Source of the DNA: Balanoglossus misakiensis
Lineage: Eukaryota; Hemichordata
Direction of reading: 5' to 3'
Length of the DNA: 64,000 nucleotides
NCBI GenBank assembly: GCA_040954595.2
Contig: CM082578.2
Span: 13,330,001-13,394,000, forward strand
The notes beneath the pieces were generated by a model. It did no database searches and was not told the origin of the DNA. It saw only the letters and a program-made list of their open reading frames with translations. Position numbers and translations under genes: made by a program. Below, piece after piece: positions 36,663-49,640 of the stretch. Numbering within the stretch: the first letter of the stretch is position 1; each line of letters starts with the position of its first letter.

Positions 36663-39600
36663 ATGACGCCGCCCTGGGTTGCATCGCCTGGGAAATATTA
36701 TGTGATGGATGTCTTCAGACTTTAAATTGTGCATCCACATGACATCTGTATGTCACAGTCATTTCCCTATTTGTTCATCACCGAAAACGGTATTGTCTTG
36801 TTTTAAACATGTTGCAATGATATGAAATGTCTACCAAGCAGTGCAACCTTTGCTTTAACTTAGACATGTATTATCATTCACAACCTCAGAACCTTCCACA
36901 CTCAATATAAGAATTGAACTCTAGTCTTATTCAGACACCCACTTCTCTCCCAAAATATACATGCTATGACTTTATCTGGAAGACTCCATTTATAATGGCA
37001 ATTTTTCAAATAATTTATTTTTTCCTTTCTAGAAATATCCCATTACTTGGTTTGATTGGTCCATGTAAAGATAATACCCCTAAAGTGAAGTGTGTCATAT
37101 TTCTCTAATATAACTAACAGAATGACTTGGTGATTTCAAAATAGCAGGCAAAACACGCATGCCCGCAGTAACACACACAAACACTTACCGGTACACACTT
37201 AAATTTGTATGACAAACATTGAATGCTGAGAGAAAGTCTCAGATGTCACATGCTGTGTGTAACTCATATCACGACAAAGGGGATTGTCCGTATTTCTTTG
37301 TTGGAGTATATCATGTCTCTGCAAGACGAAATAATTCTTCTTCCTTCTCATCACCCTCTCCCAATAATTTATCATCAGCTTTCTCCACGAGACAAAAGAA
37401 ACATGTGTTCCATTCTTGTACATACATGCACCATATAGGGACAAATCCGGATAAAATTGTTTGTATTTTGGACATGTTCATGCTTTTTTGTAGAAAATGA
37501 CATCGTGTACACAGATAATTTCAATTCATTTCGATTCTTTTGATTGTTGCTGTCACCTTAAGCCACACATAACCACATGTTGAACTTATACTGCTGTACG
37601 TCGCTGTGATGATTTTAATACAGCAAAATATGAAGTGTTCTTGGTAGTACGGGCACACTGCACTGGCGCCGATACAAGTCAATGAAACCACTGCAGACGA
37701 GACGTGATGGAGCCATACTTTCTGTTTATCACCGAATATTATCCACAAATTCTCACACACTTTTCCTACAAGTTGGCTGGTGATGGTGTGTTCACTGGTG
37801 AAGTTCACCTTCGAACATTCACCTTCTTGAAAAAAGCAATGTTATCTTCAATCCCAATATTTCACCAAACAAATAGCAAATTTACTTTTGAACTTTATGA
37901 AGTGTGAAATATACTCAGTGATCGAAATGACGTTAAGAATCCCAGTTCGACCCGACGATAACCTTTTATACGCCAGGATTTTACGTGTTTTCAATAATAG
38001 ACTTGGTGACATTTAAGGAACAGTTGGTATTTTCTTCACGAGATCTTAGTATTTCCTCGTGTAGTTATTAGCCTCGGGGGACATACAGTATTTGTATAGT
38101 ACCTCGTTACATTGCTACGTACGTGACATGGTGTTTGGGTTTAATAGTCTGAGTTTTACTTCCACGCTGATTGAAATCTGCACATCGTGCAATGCAGTAG
38201 ACTTTGCTTTCTGCTCGCCAACCTCGCATGAAAACAAAATGTTGAAATCGACGTTACGTATTTGGTGAAATACATTCGGGGATGTTTTAATCTTTTTTCC
38301 AAAATCTCCATCGACTGCAGAATGGTTTGTGAACGCTGTCTAATCGGAGCTGTCGACTTTCTTACGCGTTTCATTTACTTTTCAGTGTCTATTGATCCAA
38401 ATTTCTGTTGTTTTTAGGATGTGAAACCGATGCTCTTGTCGAAAACAGCTGCATGTAGCCAAGGGATATGAACCCATTTCAGATCGATAATTGTGTAGTA
38501 TATGAAATGTTTGACTGTGTGACTGACATTCAAAGATTCTATTGACTATGTTACTTTATAAATTAGGTAATGAACTTTAACCCTATTACAAAAACGTTTT
38601 CACTTCCATTATACATGTAGCCATCGTTTCCCCGGGTTCTTATCGCGTCAATGATTTTCCGTGTATTTCTGTATTAATGTGACAGTTTACTCTAAACAAT
38701 TTGACGACCTGTTGGCTTATGTGGCCCTGTATCGTTTGATTCGAAAAGAAGTGCTTTTATGGTTTGAAAATCAACAATGGCAGATGTCAACAGTAATAAC
38801 CAAATGTTGATAGGCCTGCCTTAATAAGCAATTCATATATGCATGGAAATCTCAAATGCCAGTGGTTTCAAGATACATGTATTTGCCTAAGAAACTGTTT
38901 GCTCTTGCGACATTTGAAGGACTTACCGCATGACTTTTACTGGAAAATGATAACGCATTTTTATGATAATCGGTGAACTCTTATAAATCCCCCACAACTT
39001 CGAACGTGTGTGAAAGAATGTCTTGTTAACGATTAGGATTTGCTGTTTGGGTAGGCGGAATGAAATTGAGACTAATTGGTATTGATGAACCAGTTGCCTT
39101 TCAAAAGGTTCAGATAAATGTGTTATTTAACCCATAGATTAACTCTATAACACCTAAGGTCAGTGTCACTTTCAGCTGGCTTGACTGTGGTATGATGAAA
39201 TTCCCCTTGCCTCTTCTCACTGTTTCGGTCATGCATCAGAGCCCACCCAGGGCTGCCCATGAAACCGGACGAAATCTGATAAATGATGAATTTTCCTGCA
39301 CATGAAAGTCGTCTGTTCTCCAGCTAATTGTTTATCACACTCAAGCACCTACACTATAATGCCACAGGGTCTTGAGACATTAGTCATTCAAATAAGAATA
39401 ACGCTAGTAATGACTCTGGGCATAATGTTACACGAGTCATTTGCGTGACAAATTTAAAATTCTTAAGATTGAAAGGGAAATATTACGTATAGTGGCAGGC
39501 AAGTGACAAGAGCAATTCATCTGTCAGTGGGGTTGAAGCCGAATGTATTTGTTGCCGAAATGGATGGATGAGGTGATGTGGATTTAGACTGCTTGAAAAC

Positions 39601-42533
39601 TTGTTAATCCCATCATCTGAAATGTGCTGAATCATATAGCTCAGACACACTTTGCGTGATATGTTGAATATTTCAATGAATTGATTACTAATATTCAAAA
39701 ATACACCGTTACATAGCTCTAACCAACACAGCGCACAACCTCTCTGTTGTGTTTAGCAATAAAATTAATATTGTTCTTAAATATTCAATTACAGGAAAGG
39801 GTAACTTAATAAAACAACAACCTGCGTTTGTCGATATCACGCTTTTCTCGGATCATCAAATTTCATTCTCAAGCTATAAACTTAAAATGGGGGTTAATAT
39901 CTCAGCAATAACTATTCGTGGTGACATGAATAAGCATTAAATATAACGCATCTACCGTATAAACTACAATATATTTTTCAAATTTTCAGGCGTATATTGT
40001 TAACAAAATAACGAATAATAGCCATGCCCATGTTTCATAAGATGAACGACTATACTATAAGTCACCTTGACGCGTTCACTTTTTAAGCGCCAAAACATGT
40101 TTTGCGGATAAACGACCTGCAATCCTCTCGGATTTCTGCGCAGGAATCGTCAAACTAACAAATTTGTCACCTGTAAAATATAAGAGATCAATGTGTGATA
40201 ACGAATCAGAGTTTGTGCGAAATGTAACGACCCATCACAATCCATCTGTTGAAAGTCAATTACTGAAGACGCCGAGCTACAAATCCTTTCTTTCTGACGG
40301 ATTTTGAAGGTTAAACGCCAACATTGACACGTCAATCATTGCAAGTGTTTGCCAGAATAGAGAATGGAATTGTATGCTTAAGAATGTTGACAAGACTTGC
40401 CATTCATAGGAAGTGAAATGAAAATTAAATCATGAACGAAACCCTCAAGTTTTGTGCAGTAATTTGAGCCTTTATCTGTTCAACGATTGCATTTTAAATT
40501 ACGTGGGCCATTTCATTTGTTTTTAAAGTGAAAAAAAGTGAAGTGCACATTATATTAGTTATGTTTGTTTCATTTCTAAGGAAAATTTAGCAAATCCATC
40601 TATTTATTATACTTTACAGCATGGTACTAGATAGACTAACAACTTCAAGTTCTGCTTGACTAGGTTAGCTATTCATTTCTGTGACATGTAAATTTCTGTG
40701 ATAGACAATGATACTCAACGTAAATCTCAGTAGAGTAATTCCAACTGATTTAATGAAGCTTGTCTATTCTCCCAATCTGTTTCAAGGTAAACCTTGGAAA
40801 CAAATCCATTGATTTGCTGTTGATCATAAATATATTGAAGCCCACATAATCGTTGCTGGGTCTAATAGAATTGCAATGGCAAATGTTGAAGCCAGGGGAA
40901 CAATGATTGATCTGAGCTTACTGAATATAACATTTTCTTTGGGGGAAGGAAGGTGCGGTCATATATGTTTGAAATTTTGCTCTCAGCCTTCAAGGCGGCT
41001 GTAGGAATAATGCCGTAAGGGTCGGGACTTAGCCGTATATTTAACTAATCACTGTGCATTAAACCCGAGTCCCTCATGGTGTTGAATGGAACACATAGTG
41101 AGAGCTAACAAATCTGGACAACTATTGATAAAATTAGGCACAAGGATGTGTTACCGAATACTGCCTATTAAATTGGACAGAATGTGGGAATCTAAGTGTA
41201 ATGAAAGTTGGGAATTCAAAGAGAGCGCAATGTAACATTTTCACAAAATCAAGAGATGATTGTGTGATTCACATTGATATCTTTTATACGCCTTTTCCTT
41301 TAGAGGTAGCCCTTTCAAAACATGGCGTCATTCCAAGCAGACGACGCCAAAACGAGGCCAGTAGTTCACAAACTTATACTGCTCGATCTCGTCTGGTTTG
41401 TTGTTTATATGATACAAGTTGTGTGTAAAACTTACCTCACAATAAAATGAGGTTCGGTCCCAACTATAGTGACAATACACTAGACGATAAAGTTTTTACT
41501 CTGTGACCAACTGGCCTTGTTTTTGCGTCATCTTGGATGGGCCCCTCTTTGTGAAAAAGGCGTATGAAAATATGGAGGCAATTGAAGATGAAAATTCAAA
41601 TCGAAGAAAGTATGTAGAGTATATTGGCAGATATGTACATGCATTGTCATGGTAACTGCAACTACATCAAAATACAATTATACTGTCTTCATGGAAAGCA
41701 GGGGCTGGTGATGACATGACAGTGGCGACAGATATGCTGAAAATCTTATACTATCGCATTTAAATGTCAATAATAAGGCTATTTTTTGCTTTGGCTTAGT
41801 CTGTGTTTGCAACCACATATACAAACATCTTTACATCAATAACGTTATGCCTTTGCATCATACAATAGACATGTCACAATTGAATTGTGTGTTGATTCTT
41901 GATGATTAGGGTACAACAGAATATTGTATTTTAAAGTGCACATTAACATTTGAATACCAGAGTATTAAATATGTATATCTTTACTGCATGGTTCCTCAAT
42001 AATATTCTCGCAACACAGCTGTTAACATGTTGGCAGTTACTATAACCTTCTTCTCTGTCGGAATATGTTCTGTCTGTCTATGGATGTCATACAAATTCCT
42101 GTGCAGACGATACCAAAAGGGAAGTGATTGATGTCCTATGGCAGGAAATCTTGCATTATTACTTCGATTCTAAATCTAATTACCAGACAATCACTCACCC
42201 TATTTCCATATGAAACTCGCTCTCATTATTGAATTGATATACGTAACGCTAACGATATCAAAAGGTATTCGCACTTTGAGTAAAAGCCACGAACTGTTCA
42301 ATAATAATCTGGAAAATCTTTGTGGATACGTCTGGGTGCTTTCACCTCCACATAGGTTTATTGAGTTAAATGCTAGTGCATTTAAGTTGATGGTTAAATA
42401 ACTAGTAATCGTCTTCCTTCATTTCACCTTGCCCAGTGGCGCCTTACTACCTACTCTAGAGCGTCACTGCAGTATCGGCGTCTGGCAACACAGGTCAGCA
42501 ATATACCGTAGATAGTCGCTCAAACAGTATTGT

Positions 42534-43893
42534 CTTGGTGACAGTTTCCATTTACCACCTAGAGACCTAAATTACCTTGTCCATTCTCTTTCACCCATCT
42601 TAACGTCTATCACTTCAGCTTTGAAGGATTAGGCAAACATATAAGCCAAATAACACAAGTTTCCACGAAAAACGAAAGACTGTATGACCATATATTATAG
42701 TGAAATAAATTTGTTCGCATTTGACATGTTAATCGATCCGGGGCCTGTCAAAACGGATCTGTGTTAGCATTTTCCAATGGAGCTTCATTTCTGTAATTGT
42801 TCAGCTGTGTGTCGAAATGACATCATAGCTATAGCTAATATCATTAGTTTTCACAATAACTTAACAAATTAACCTCTATATAATTTACACCTATAAAACA
42901 AACTTAACAAATTAACCTCTATATAATTCACACCTACATGTATAAAACACTCCAAGTGGGTAAATTACATCTAATTGACGCGTATAGGCTAATATTTGAT
43001 ATTACATACAACCTAACCTAAATTTGAAGCACAGGGATTGTGTCTCTACACCTCTCCACCTGGACTCTTAATCAAAACCTTAAGTCTTGTCTGAAGAAAA
43101 CGTGCTCCATAAAAGTTGAGGAATGGATCTCTAGAGAAAGAGCATGGGAATCAAATCATGCTCAGTCGAGTTCACTCGCCGATGTTGATCCGACTCAGAA
43201 CCGTTTAATTGCCTTGGTGACAGTTTCCATTTACCACCTAGAGACCTAAATTACCTTGTCCATTCTCTTTCACCCATCTTAACGTCTATCACTTCAGCTT
43301 TGAAGGATTAGGCAAACATATAAGCCAAATAACACAAGTTTCCACGAAAAACGAAAGACTGTATGACCATATATTATAGTGAAATAAATTTGTTCGCATT
43401 TGACATGTTAATCGATCCGGGGCCTGTCAAAACGGATCTGTGTTAGCATTTTCCAATGGAGCTTCATTTCTGTAATTGTTCAGCTGTGTGTCGAAATGAC
43501 ATCATAGCTATAGCTAATATCATTAGTTTTCACAATAACTTAACAAATTAACCTCTATATAATTTACACCTATAAAACAAACTTAACAAATTAACCTCTA
43601 TATAATTCACACCTACATGTATAAAACACTCCAAGTGGGTAAATTACATCTAATTGACGCGTATAGGCTAATATTTGATATTACATACAACCTAACCTAA
43701 ATTTGAAGCACAGGGATTGTGTCTCTACACCTCTCCACCTGGACTCTTAATCAAAACCTTAAGTCTTGTCTGAAGAAAACGTGCTCCATAAAAGTTGAGG
43801 AATGGATCTCTAGAGAAAGAGCATGGGAATCAAATCATGCTCAGTCGAGTTCACTCGCCGATGTTGATCCGACTCAGAACCGTTTAATTGCCT
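42534..43893. repeat. Tandem duplication, two 679-bp copies
   Basis: Copy 1 (42534-43212) is followed directly by copy 2 (43213-43891), with the first bases CT of the unit repeating again at 43892. I saw no difference between copies. Each contains an internal 43-bp tandem (from about 42858 and 43537) and the same noncoding-looking open frame of about 57 codons. The identity implies a very recent duplication or an assembly artefact such as two haplotypes laid end to end. Confidence 0.92.
42858..42950. repeat. Internal 43-bp tandem repeat within the duplicated unit
   Basis: The unit beginning AACTTAACAAATTAACCTCT recurs after 43 bp with small differences (TTTACACC versus TTCACACC, then an inserted ACATG). 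The same pair appears in copy 2 around 43537-43629, so it predates the 679-bp duplication. Confidence 0.8.
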
Positions 43894-45031
43894 CGCTTCA
43901 TTTTCTTTTAATAACTTTAGTCTTCCTGACTTAACTGATTAATGTTCCCGCCTGTCGTTGAAGGGCACAGGTGAAATTTTCACACGCTACCCTATAAAAA
44001 CCGTAACTTTTACAGCATTTCCGAGAGATTGAATGCAATAAATTGCCAGTTTCGTCCTCGGCGGCACCTTGTCTAGCACTGTCTTAATAAACACTAAAAT
44101 GTATTAGACCAGTGTATGCGTTTGGGTATTACAGGGCTAGTTAAACACTTTACACGTGTGGAGTTTAATACAAATTCAGCGTTTTCTCTTGTAACCTATT
44201 TGAATTCTTTATTTTCAAGTCTTGGTGTACGTCCACTTCACATCTAACATTTTCATTTGAGTCCATCTAAAGTATTCACAACCTACCGACAGTGTCAATG
44301 TATTCACGATGATTGATAGATTGTATGTCCATCATACTACCTGGCCTCAGGGACACTTAAGCACTATGCGGGCAATTCATCTTGCACCTTGTCTGCCCTA
44401 TGCTCACATCTCATGCTTGAGTTGCAATGACATGTATGCACAGTCAGAAGAAAAAGAATTCTAAAGAAACGCATGACCTATCAAGGCTGATAAAGAAATC
44501 TTCTGTAACTTGAACTTTACTAGCATCTATACAGCAGTGTGCTAGAAGGCTATTTCTGCTTTGCAAAGGGTTAGTGAGATACCATACTTAAGCGACCATT
44601 GTATACACAAAATTCATGGTCAAAAATTCAAAACAGAAATGACGTTGACATGATGCAAGATTTAGGCCTGCAGGCTAGTGTACTTGTAGTGATGTATATT
44701 TACATCGTTCGCCGAGTTTAAGCTGACAAAAATGTGTTTCAGTCAACTGACATCTCTGTTTCATTTCAGAAATCATGTACAACTGCTTATAAGCAAAGCA
44801 AGTTATCCTATGTTTAGATAAAGGGTGTTTTGCATATGCAAATTAATATATTGTCACTCAACAAGATAAAAGCAACAGCTCACGTCATCTTCTCTGTTAG
44901 TTTAATACCGCTCCGTATCGAAAAATCAATGTTCATGTATTATCTGCTGAAAAGGTTTTCATGTGCATAAGCTTACGAGTATCAAAGAGAATCCCATACA
45001 CTGTGCAATCGACCGAAAATCGAAATTATAC

Positions 45032-45358
45032 ATGTATACACTCAAATCGTGCAGGTGGCGAAGCGTAATGGAGGGAAGCTATAAACGGTTTTGTTCTACA
45101 CTGTGCAATTATGTCAATATTATGGCCCATTCTTCACTTCATAACCCCAAACCATCCTTTTCAAAAGCTCTCATAGCATACACAATGGACGATCACATCC
45201 AATTGTTGAAGTCCCCATGTTTTTTAGGCGTTTCTGATTTATTTTTCATGTCGACACGACAGTATAATATAAGGAGCCTGCCTGAGATCAGCTCGACGCG
45301 ATTGAGAGCATTGCCAGAGAATGCACGGATTACTATAGAAAGATGGCTGATGAAATGA
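45032..45358 (+). CDS. Open frame of 108 codons, unrecognised
   Basis: The frame is open from 44963, but the first ATG is at 45032. It encodes 108 residues with no signal peptide, membrane span or known motif, ending in a basic stretch (ARITIERWLMK). No neighbouring exon with matching splice phase was found. Length alone is only mild evidence, since one or two such frames are expected by chance in this much sequence. Confidence 0.12.
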   Translation: MYTLKSCRWRSVMEGSYKRFCSTLCNYVNIMAHSSLHNPKPSFSKALIAYTMDDHIQLLKSPCFLGVSDLFFMSTRQYNIRSLPEISSTRLRALPENARITIERWLMK

Positions 45359-48300
45359 AGTGCTATTCTTAATAAGAATGTAGAGTTAACGACATAGAAA
45401 TGGGGATGACAAGAAATTCAACAATGTCTAGTTATACACTGTTACTGCTATCATTTGCGCCGTGAAAATTACATTTCTAAATACGTGTTTCTTACTTCAA
45501 TTTGAAGAATCTACTCGAACTCGTACAATATCACTAACGATTGAAGAGTCCTTTTGTATCAAAATGATTTTTACACTAAGCCTGGTAGAGGGTCCCTGCA
45601 ATTAACGAACATGCAGGTTAACACCACAAACGTGTCTATTCATGTCAGTCTATTAGTAAAAACAGTAAATATGTACTGGGTTCCAACCCATACAACTCTT
45701 CATGTCAGTCATAATCTGTACACACAGTTTGAGTGCACCCTCAACAACTCCTTTACCTTATTTGATCTGGTAAAGTTCCTAATGCAAGAATTCTACAGTA
45801 CTGCCTGTTTTATTTACAATGAATGTGTTCAAAACGATTGAACGTAGCCTAACAATCAGATTACTTGAATCTTCACGAGTCCAAAGGAATCATCTACAGT
45901 CACATTCAGATGCCTTAATTCTTAATTAATAACCTTTGCATGCAACTTCTGTCGTGGCAAAACTGTCCTTGTTATAATGTTACACTGACATTTATTGAAA
46001 TTCTTTTCAAAAATGGAAATGCCTTCACCTCACCCTGGTGTGTGCCTCTCAAGTGAAACCCAACTGTCTCCACAATTGATGATCGATGGAAGAGTACATT
46101 CAACCATCGAATTCTAACCAGGCTTAATTGATTGTCTGGACAAATGCGGAACAGTAATGTGACGTATCTACAAGAAAATGCAAAGTGTTCCAATTGATTA
46201 TGGCAAATGTAAATGTGATGTAAATTTATGTTGTGTAATCTAAATCACTCAAGAAGCTGATACGTTTTCTACAATTGCAATATTCAAACAACTACATGGG
46301 CTTACATAAGAGTATTTTGACAGATTTTTCAAAGATACTACACTCTTGCATAGATTCGAAGGCTGATAATGTCATGTTTTCTACAACTGTTACAAATCTC
46401 TGGGGCACAACCTATAAATTAAAAAAAATCACAGGTGAAATTACTAATACCACAGATAATTGCATATCATCTTTAGTGGGACTCTGCATACTGACCAAAT
46501 AAGGAAAGTTATTGTACGCTTAAGCACCATGGGTTAGAGCAGTAGGTGTATAATATTAAATGTGTGCATCAATCAAGAGTATGAGGCTTTGCGCCAAGTT
46601 TTCGGCTCTAATATCAAAGGGAGAAAAATAATTAATTTTTGAGCCCGGAATATCGTTAGGCTGTATTCAATTTGAAAACTCAAAGAGATTACAGAAAAGC
46701 ATATGGCTAGTTGTATCTGAATGCAATGGGTCACAGTCTGCAGTAGGATATACCACACCGAAATATGTTGAATATACAATGGATTCTAATTGAGATGCTA
46801 CTAACCACACAGGTTCTTCAATCATCATGGTGGAAAATTGAATCTCAGCAAATGGGGCCTTACAGGCAGTTTAATTACTGCATATGCCTTATTTTATACT
46901 GCATTATGTATTTTGACGGAAACCAGCCGCTGGGTTCAGAATGTGACACCTTTCACAGCAAAGTAATATGCTATACAACCCTCGAGTTAACTGCTATCAA
47001 CTCCCCGTAGGCACGACTTGTACCTCGAGCCAGAAACTATGGGATAAGTTTCAATTCTGCACACACAAGTAATATATAAACATTAAAAACACAACACAAT
47101 ACCCCAGGTTGTCCTCCATATCCGTGTACCTGCACACATCCATTTAGAAGCCTTCAGTCTCAATATCAAAACATTGAATAAATGTTCGGTTCTCAAGGAA
47201 AATATATTATGAACAGCATGATCTCTTGCAATATTAAATAATGTGAGGAGGCATTATGAAAAAATAAGAAGAAAACAGTGTGTTAACCATCTTGCTTTCA
47301 TGAAAATCACTACATCAATATTACATAGCGTTAACACAGAGAATGGCAACCATGCATGTTAAACTGTATACCGGCCCCAAATTGCTGTTCTAAAATTCAA
47401 GAGACAATAATCCAAAGTTGCCTTCAGCAAAATGCAAGAAAACGTTTCAGTCGTTGATTTTGTGGGTGATTGAATATTTGGTACAGTGACATTAATTGAC
47501 GTTAAAATCTTGTATATTGGACTTTCTAGGGATAATATCATTCCAATTATACCCCATAAACTACAATCATTTGCATCATGCTGGACTTTACCCTATGAGG
47601 ATTAAAGGTGGATCAGATTTTAATTGACGGCAATATACAACAATTCCTGCAAAACTTATACTTCAACCTGAAATATTTGGGTCTGTTGCATAGCTGGGTA
47701 GAAAGTCGAGATTTTCTCATTTTGCACACCTTTAGTAGAATTTGCAAACATATGATTTGTGTCAATCCTCCCTCAGATAAATTCTTGTATTTGCATATAT
47801 TAAGTTCCTAGTAGCAGTTATCATTTCAGGTGTGCAAAGGCAGACGGTTGCAAAAGCATATTTGCCATCTTCTATACTCAGGACCTAAGGATATTACCAA
47901 CTTCTTGACCAGGTCCAATTATCTGGAACTAACACCTCTCACCACAACAATCATTGGTGGCTGTAAGTTCAAAATTATATCTGAACTGTAATCTAATATG
48001 ACTTCAAGGTATACTATTGTCGCTCTTGCGCTAGGTATTATGGCAAGACGTCAACCATTTCACTGGTGAAATACATTTCATCCAATATCTTCATTGCAGT
48101 AATCTACTGGAGTGGCCTTGGGGACTGCCTTGGGTAGGATTGCTCATAATGACTATGCAACGTCGATCTACCCCTTTAATTCTTTTCCAAGCTTGTTAAC
48201 CAGGAATGTGAGACCCTTTTCACAATTTTAGTCTAGAATAACACTTCACTAATTTCAGTGACTGACGTCGTATGAAAGAAGTAAATTAAAAGTCCGCATC

Positions 48301-49462
48301 ATGCAAAACCAAGATTCTCTTTTTTCATGGTCCATATCTTCAACCTACTACTTTAAACATTCCTCAGGGCAATAACAAATGTATATAACATGTTCGCCTA
48401 AATAATAGAGATGTCCTTTGCTCATTGGCCTTGTGTACTGTTGGCTCAAACTCGTCAAACAACACATGGGCGTCCAATTGCAATTCTCAGCATTGTACAA
48501 AATATGACATAAATATAGGATGTGTTCAAAACGTTTCTGTCAATGGAGAAAGTAGGAAGGGAAACGAAAAGAAAAAATGACTGAAAAGCATTCATGTTTG
48601 GTACCCAGTGTATAAAATGTGAAACCAATTGCATGTCTTCAGAAATTATGCTTTAAAATATTCATTCAAAATGAAGCAAAGGCAAAATAAACACACATTT
48701 CTGGTATCAGTAATAAACTGAAAAACCATATGGAAGGTTTCTCCACTTGATCGTGATGCAATATGCTTCAACTATCACTGAACATGTTGACCGGTTTCTA
48801 GATGGGAAAGTCATCAAATCTATTTGTTAGTACGTATGGTCCCAATTGGCTTGCCATTGATTTGCGTGAAAGGAATATTCTTTCCATGATTGACAAGAGC
48901 ACTCTAGGAGTAGTTGATCACGCAAGCTGCCTTGACTCTTTCCAACTGTCAATTGAGGTTACCATAGTATTCCGTATGGCACTTCTATTGACGTGTACAA
49001 GAAAATATCAACGTTTGCAGAATAAGAAACAACCATGTAATGACCCTCTCCGCCCTGCTTTGTTTCATCTGGGAACGAAACACAACTTTCAATTATCTAT
49101 CAATACGCAGATTTAAGAACCGGATGCTTCAGGTTGGTTTCACATCAAACCAAACGCATTGCGACTCCTTTAGCATTGCTATGTATGTGTTTTATATCAA
49201 TATTTAATGGGATAATACACAGGACACGTCAATCTTGGTGCTACATTGGATTACTATTGATGGAATATTAACACACGGCACAACATAATCAGCCATTCAC
49301 TAGTCTGTCAATCATTTATTTAGTTAATAAAACATTAAGCATTTATGCATGGATATGTTATATGTTATGAACCTAGTCAGTCTTGTGTTAGAATACTGAA
49401 ATGCAGTAAGGCCAAAAACTTGACCACCAGCATTGCTACATGTACATTTGTATGTCCAAAAC

Positions 49463-49545
49463 AATGTATGTATATTGTATGTATGTATGTATGTATGTAC
49501 CGTATGTATGTATGTATGTATGAATATGTATGTATGTATGTATGA

Positions 49546-49576
<31 letters not shown>

Positions 49577-49578
49577 TG

Positions 49579-49609
<31 letters not shown>

Positions 49610-49640
49610 GTATGTATGTATGCATGCATGTACGGTATGT
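49463..49640. repeat. (TATG)n microsatellite
   Basis: Long run of TATG/GTAT units with a few interruptions (ATGAATATG, TACCG, AAGTATG, GCATGCATG). It produces artificial open frames encoding HTYI repeats on the minus strand. The array lies in noncoding DNA. Confidence 0.97.

Larger units (their letters stand above)
35850..42533. other. Gene-poor region upstream of the small membrane-protein gene
   Basis: No exon is supported. The left end should contain the promoter of the gene starting at 35807. Other contents are a CTGT microsatellite at 36414-36444 and a CpG-rich patch near 36560-36690 with the palindrome at 36645-36662. Scattered open frames of up to 95 codons show no recognisable domain. 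Confidence 0.55.

Noticed and set aside
43040-43934. Pair of identical small frames suggesting a duplicated gene
   Set aside because: They are the same noncoding stretch seen twice because of the 679-bp duplication; no domain or splice context supports coding.
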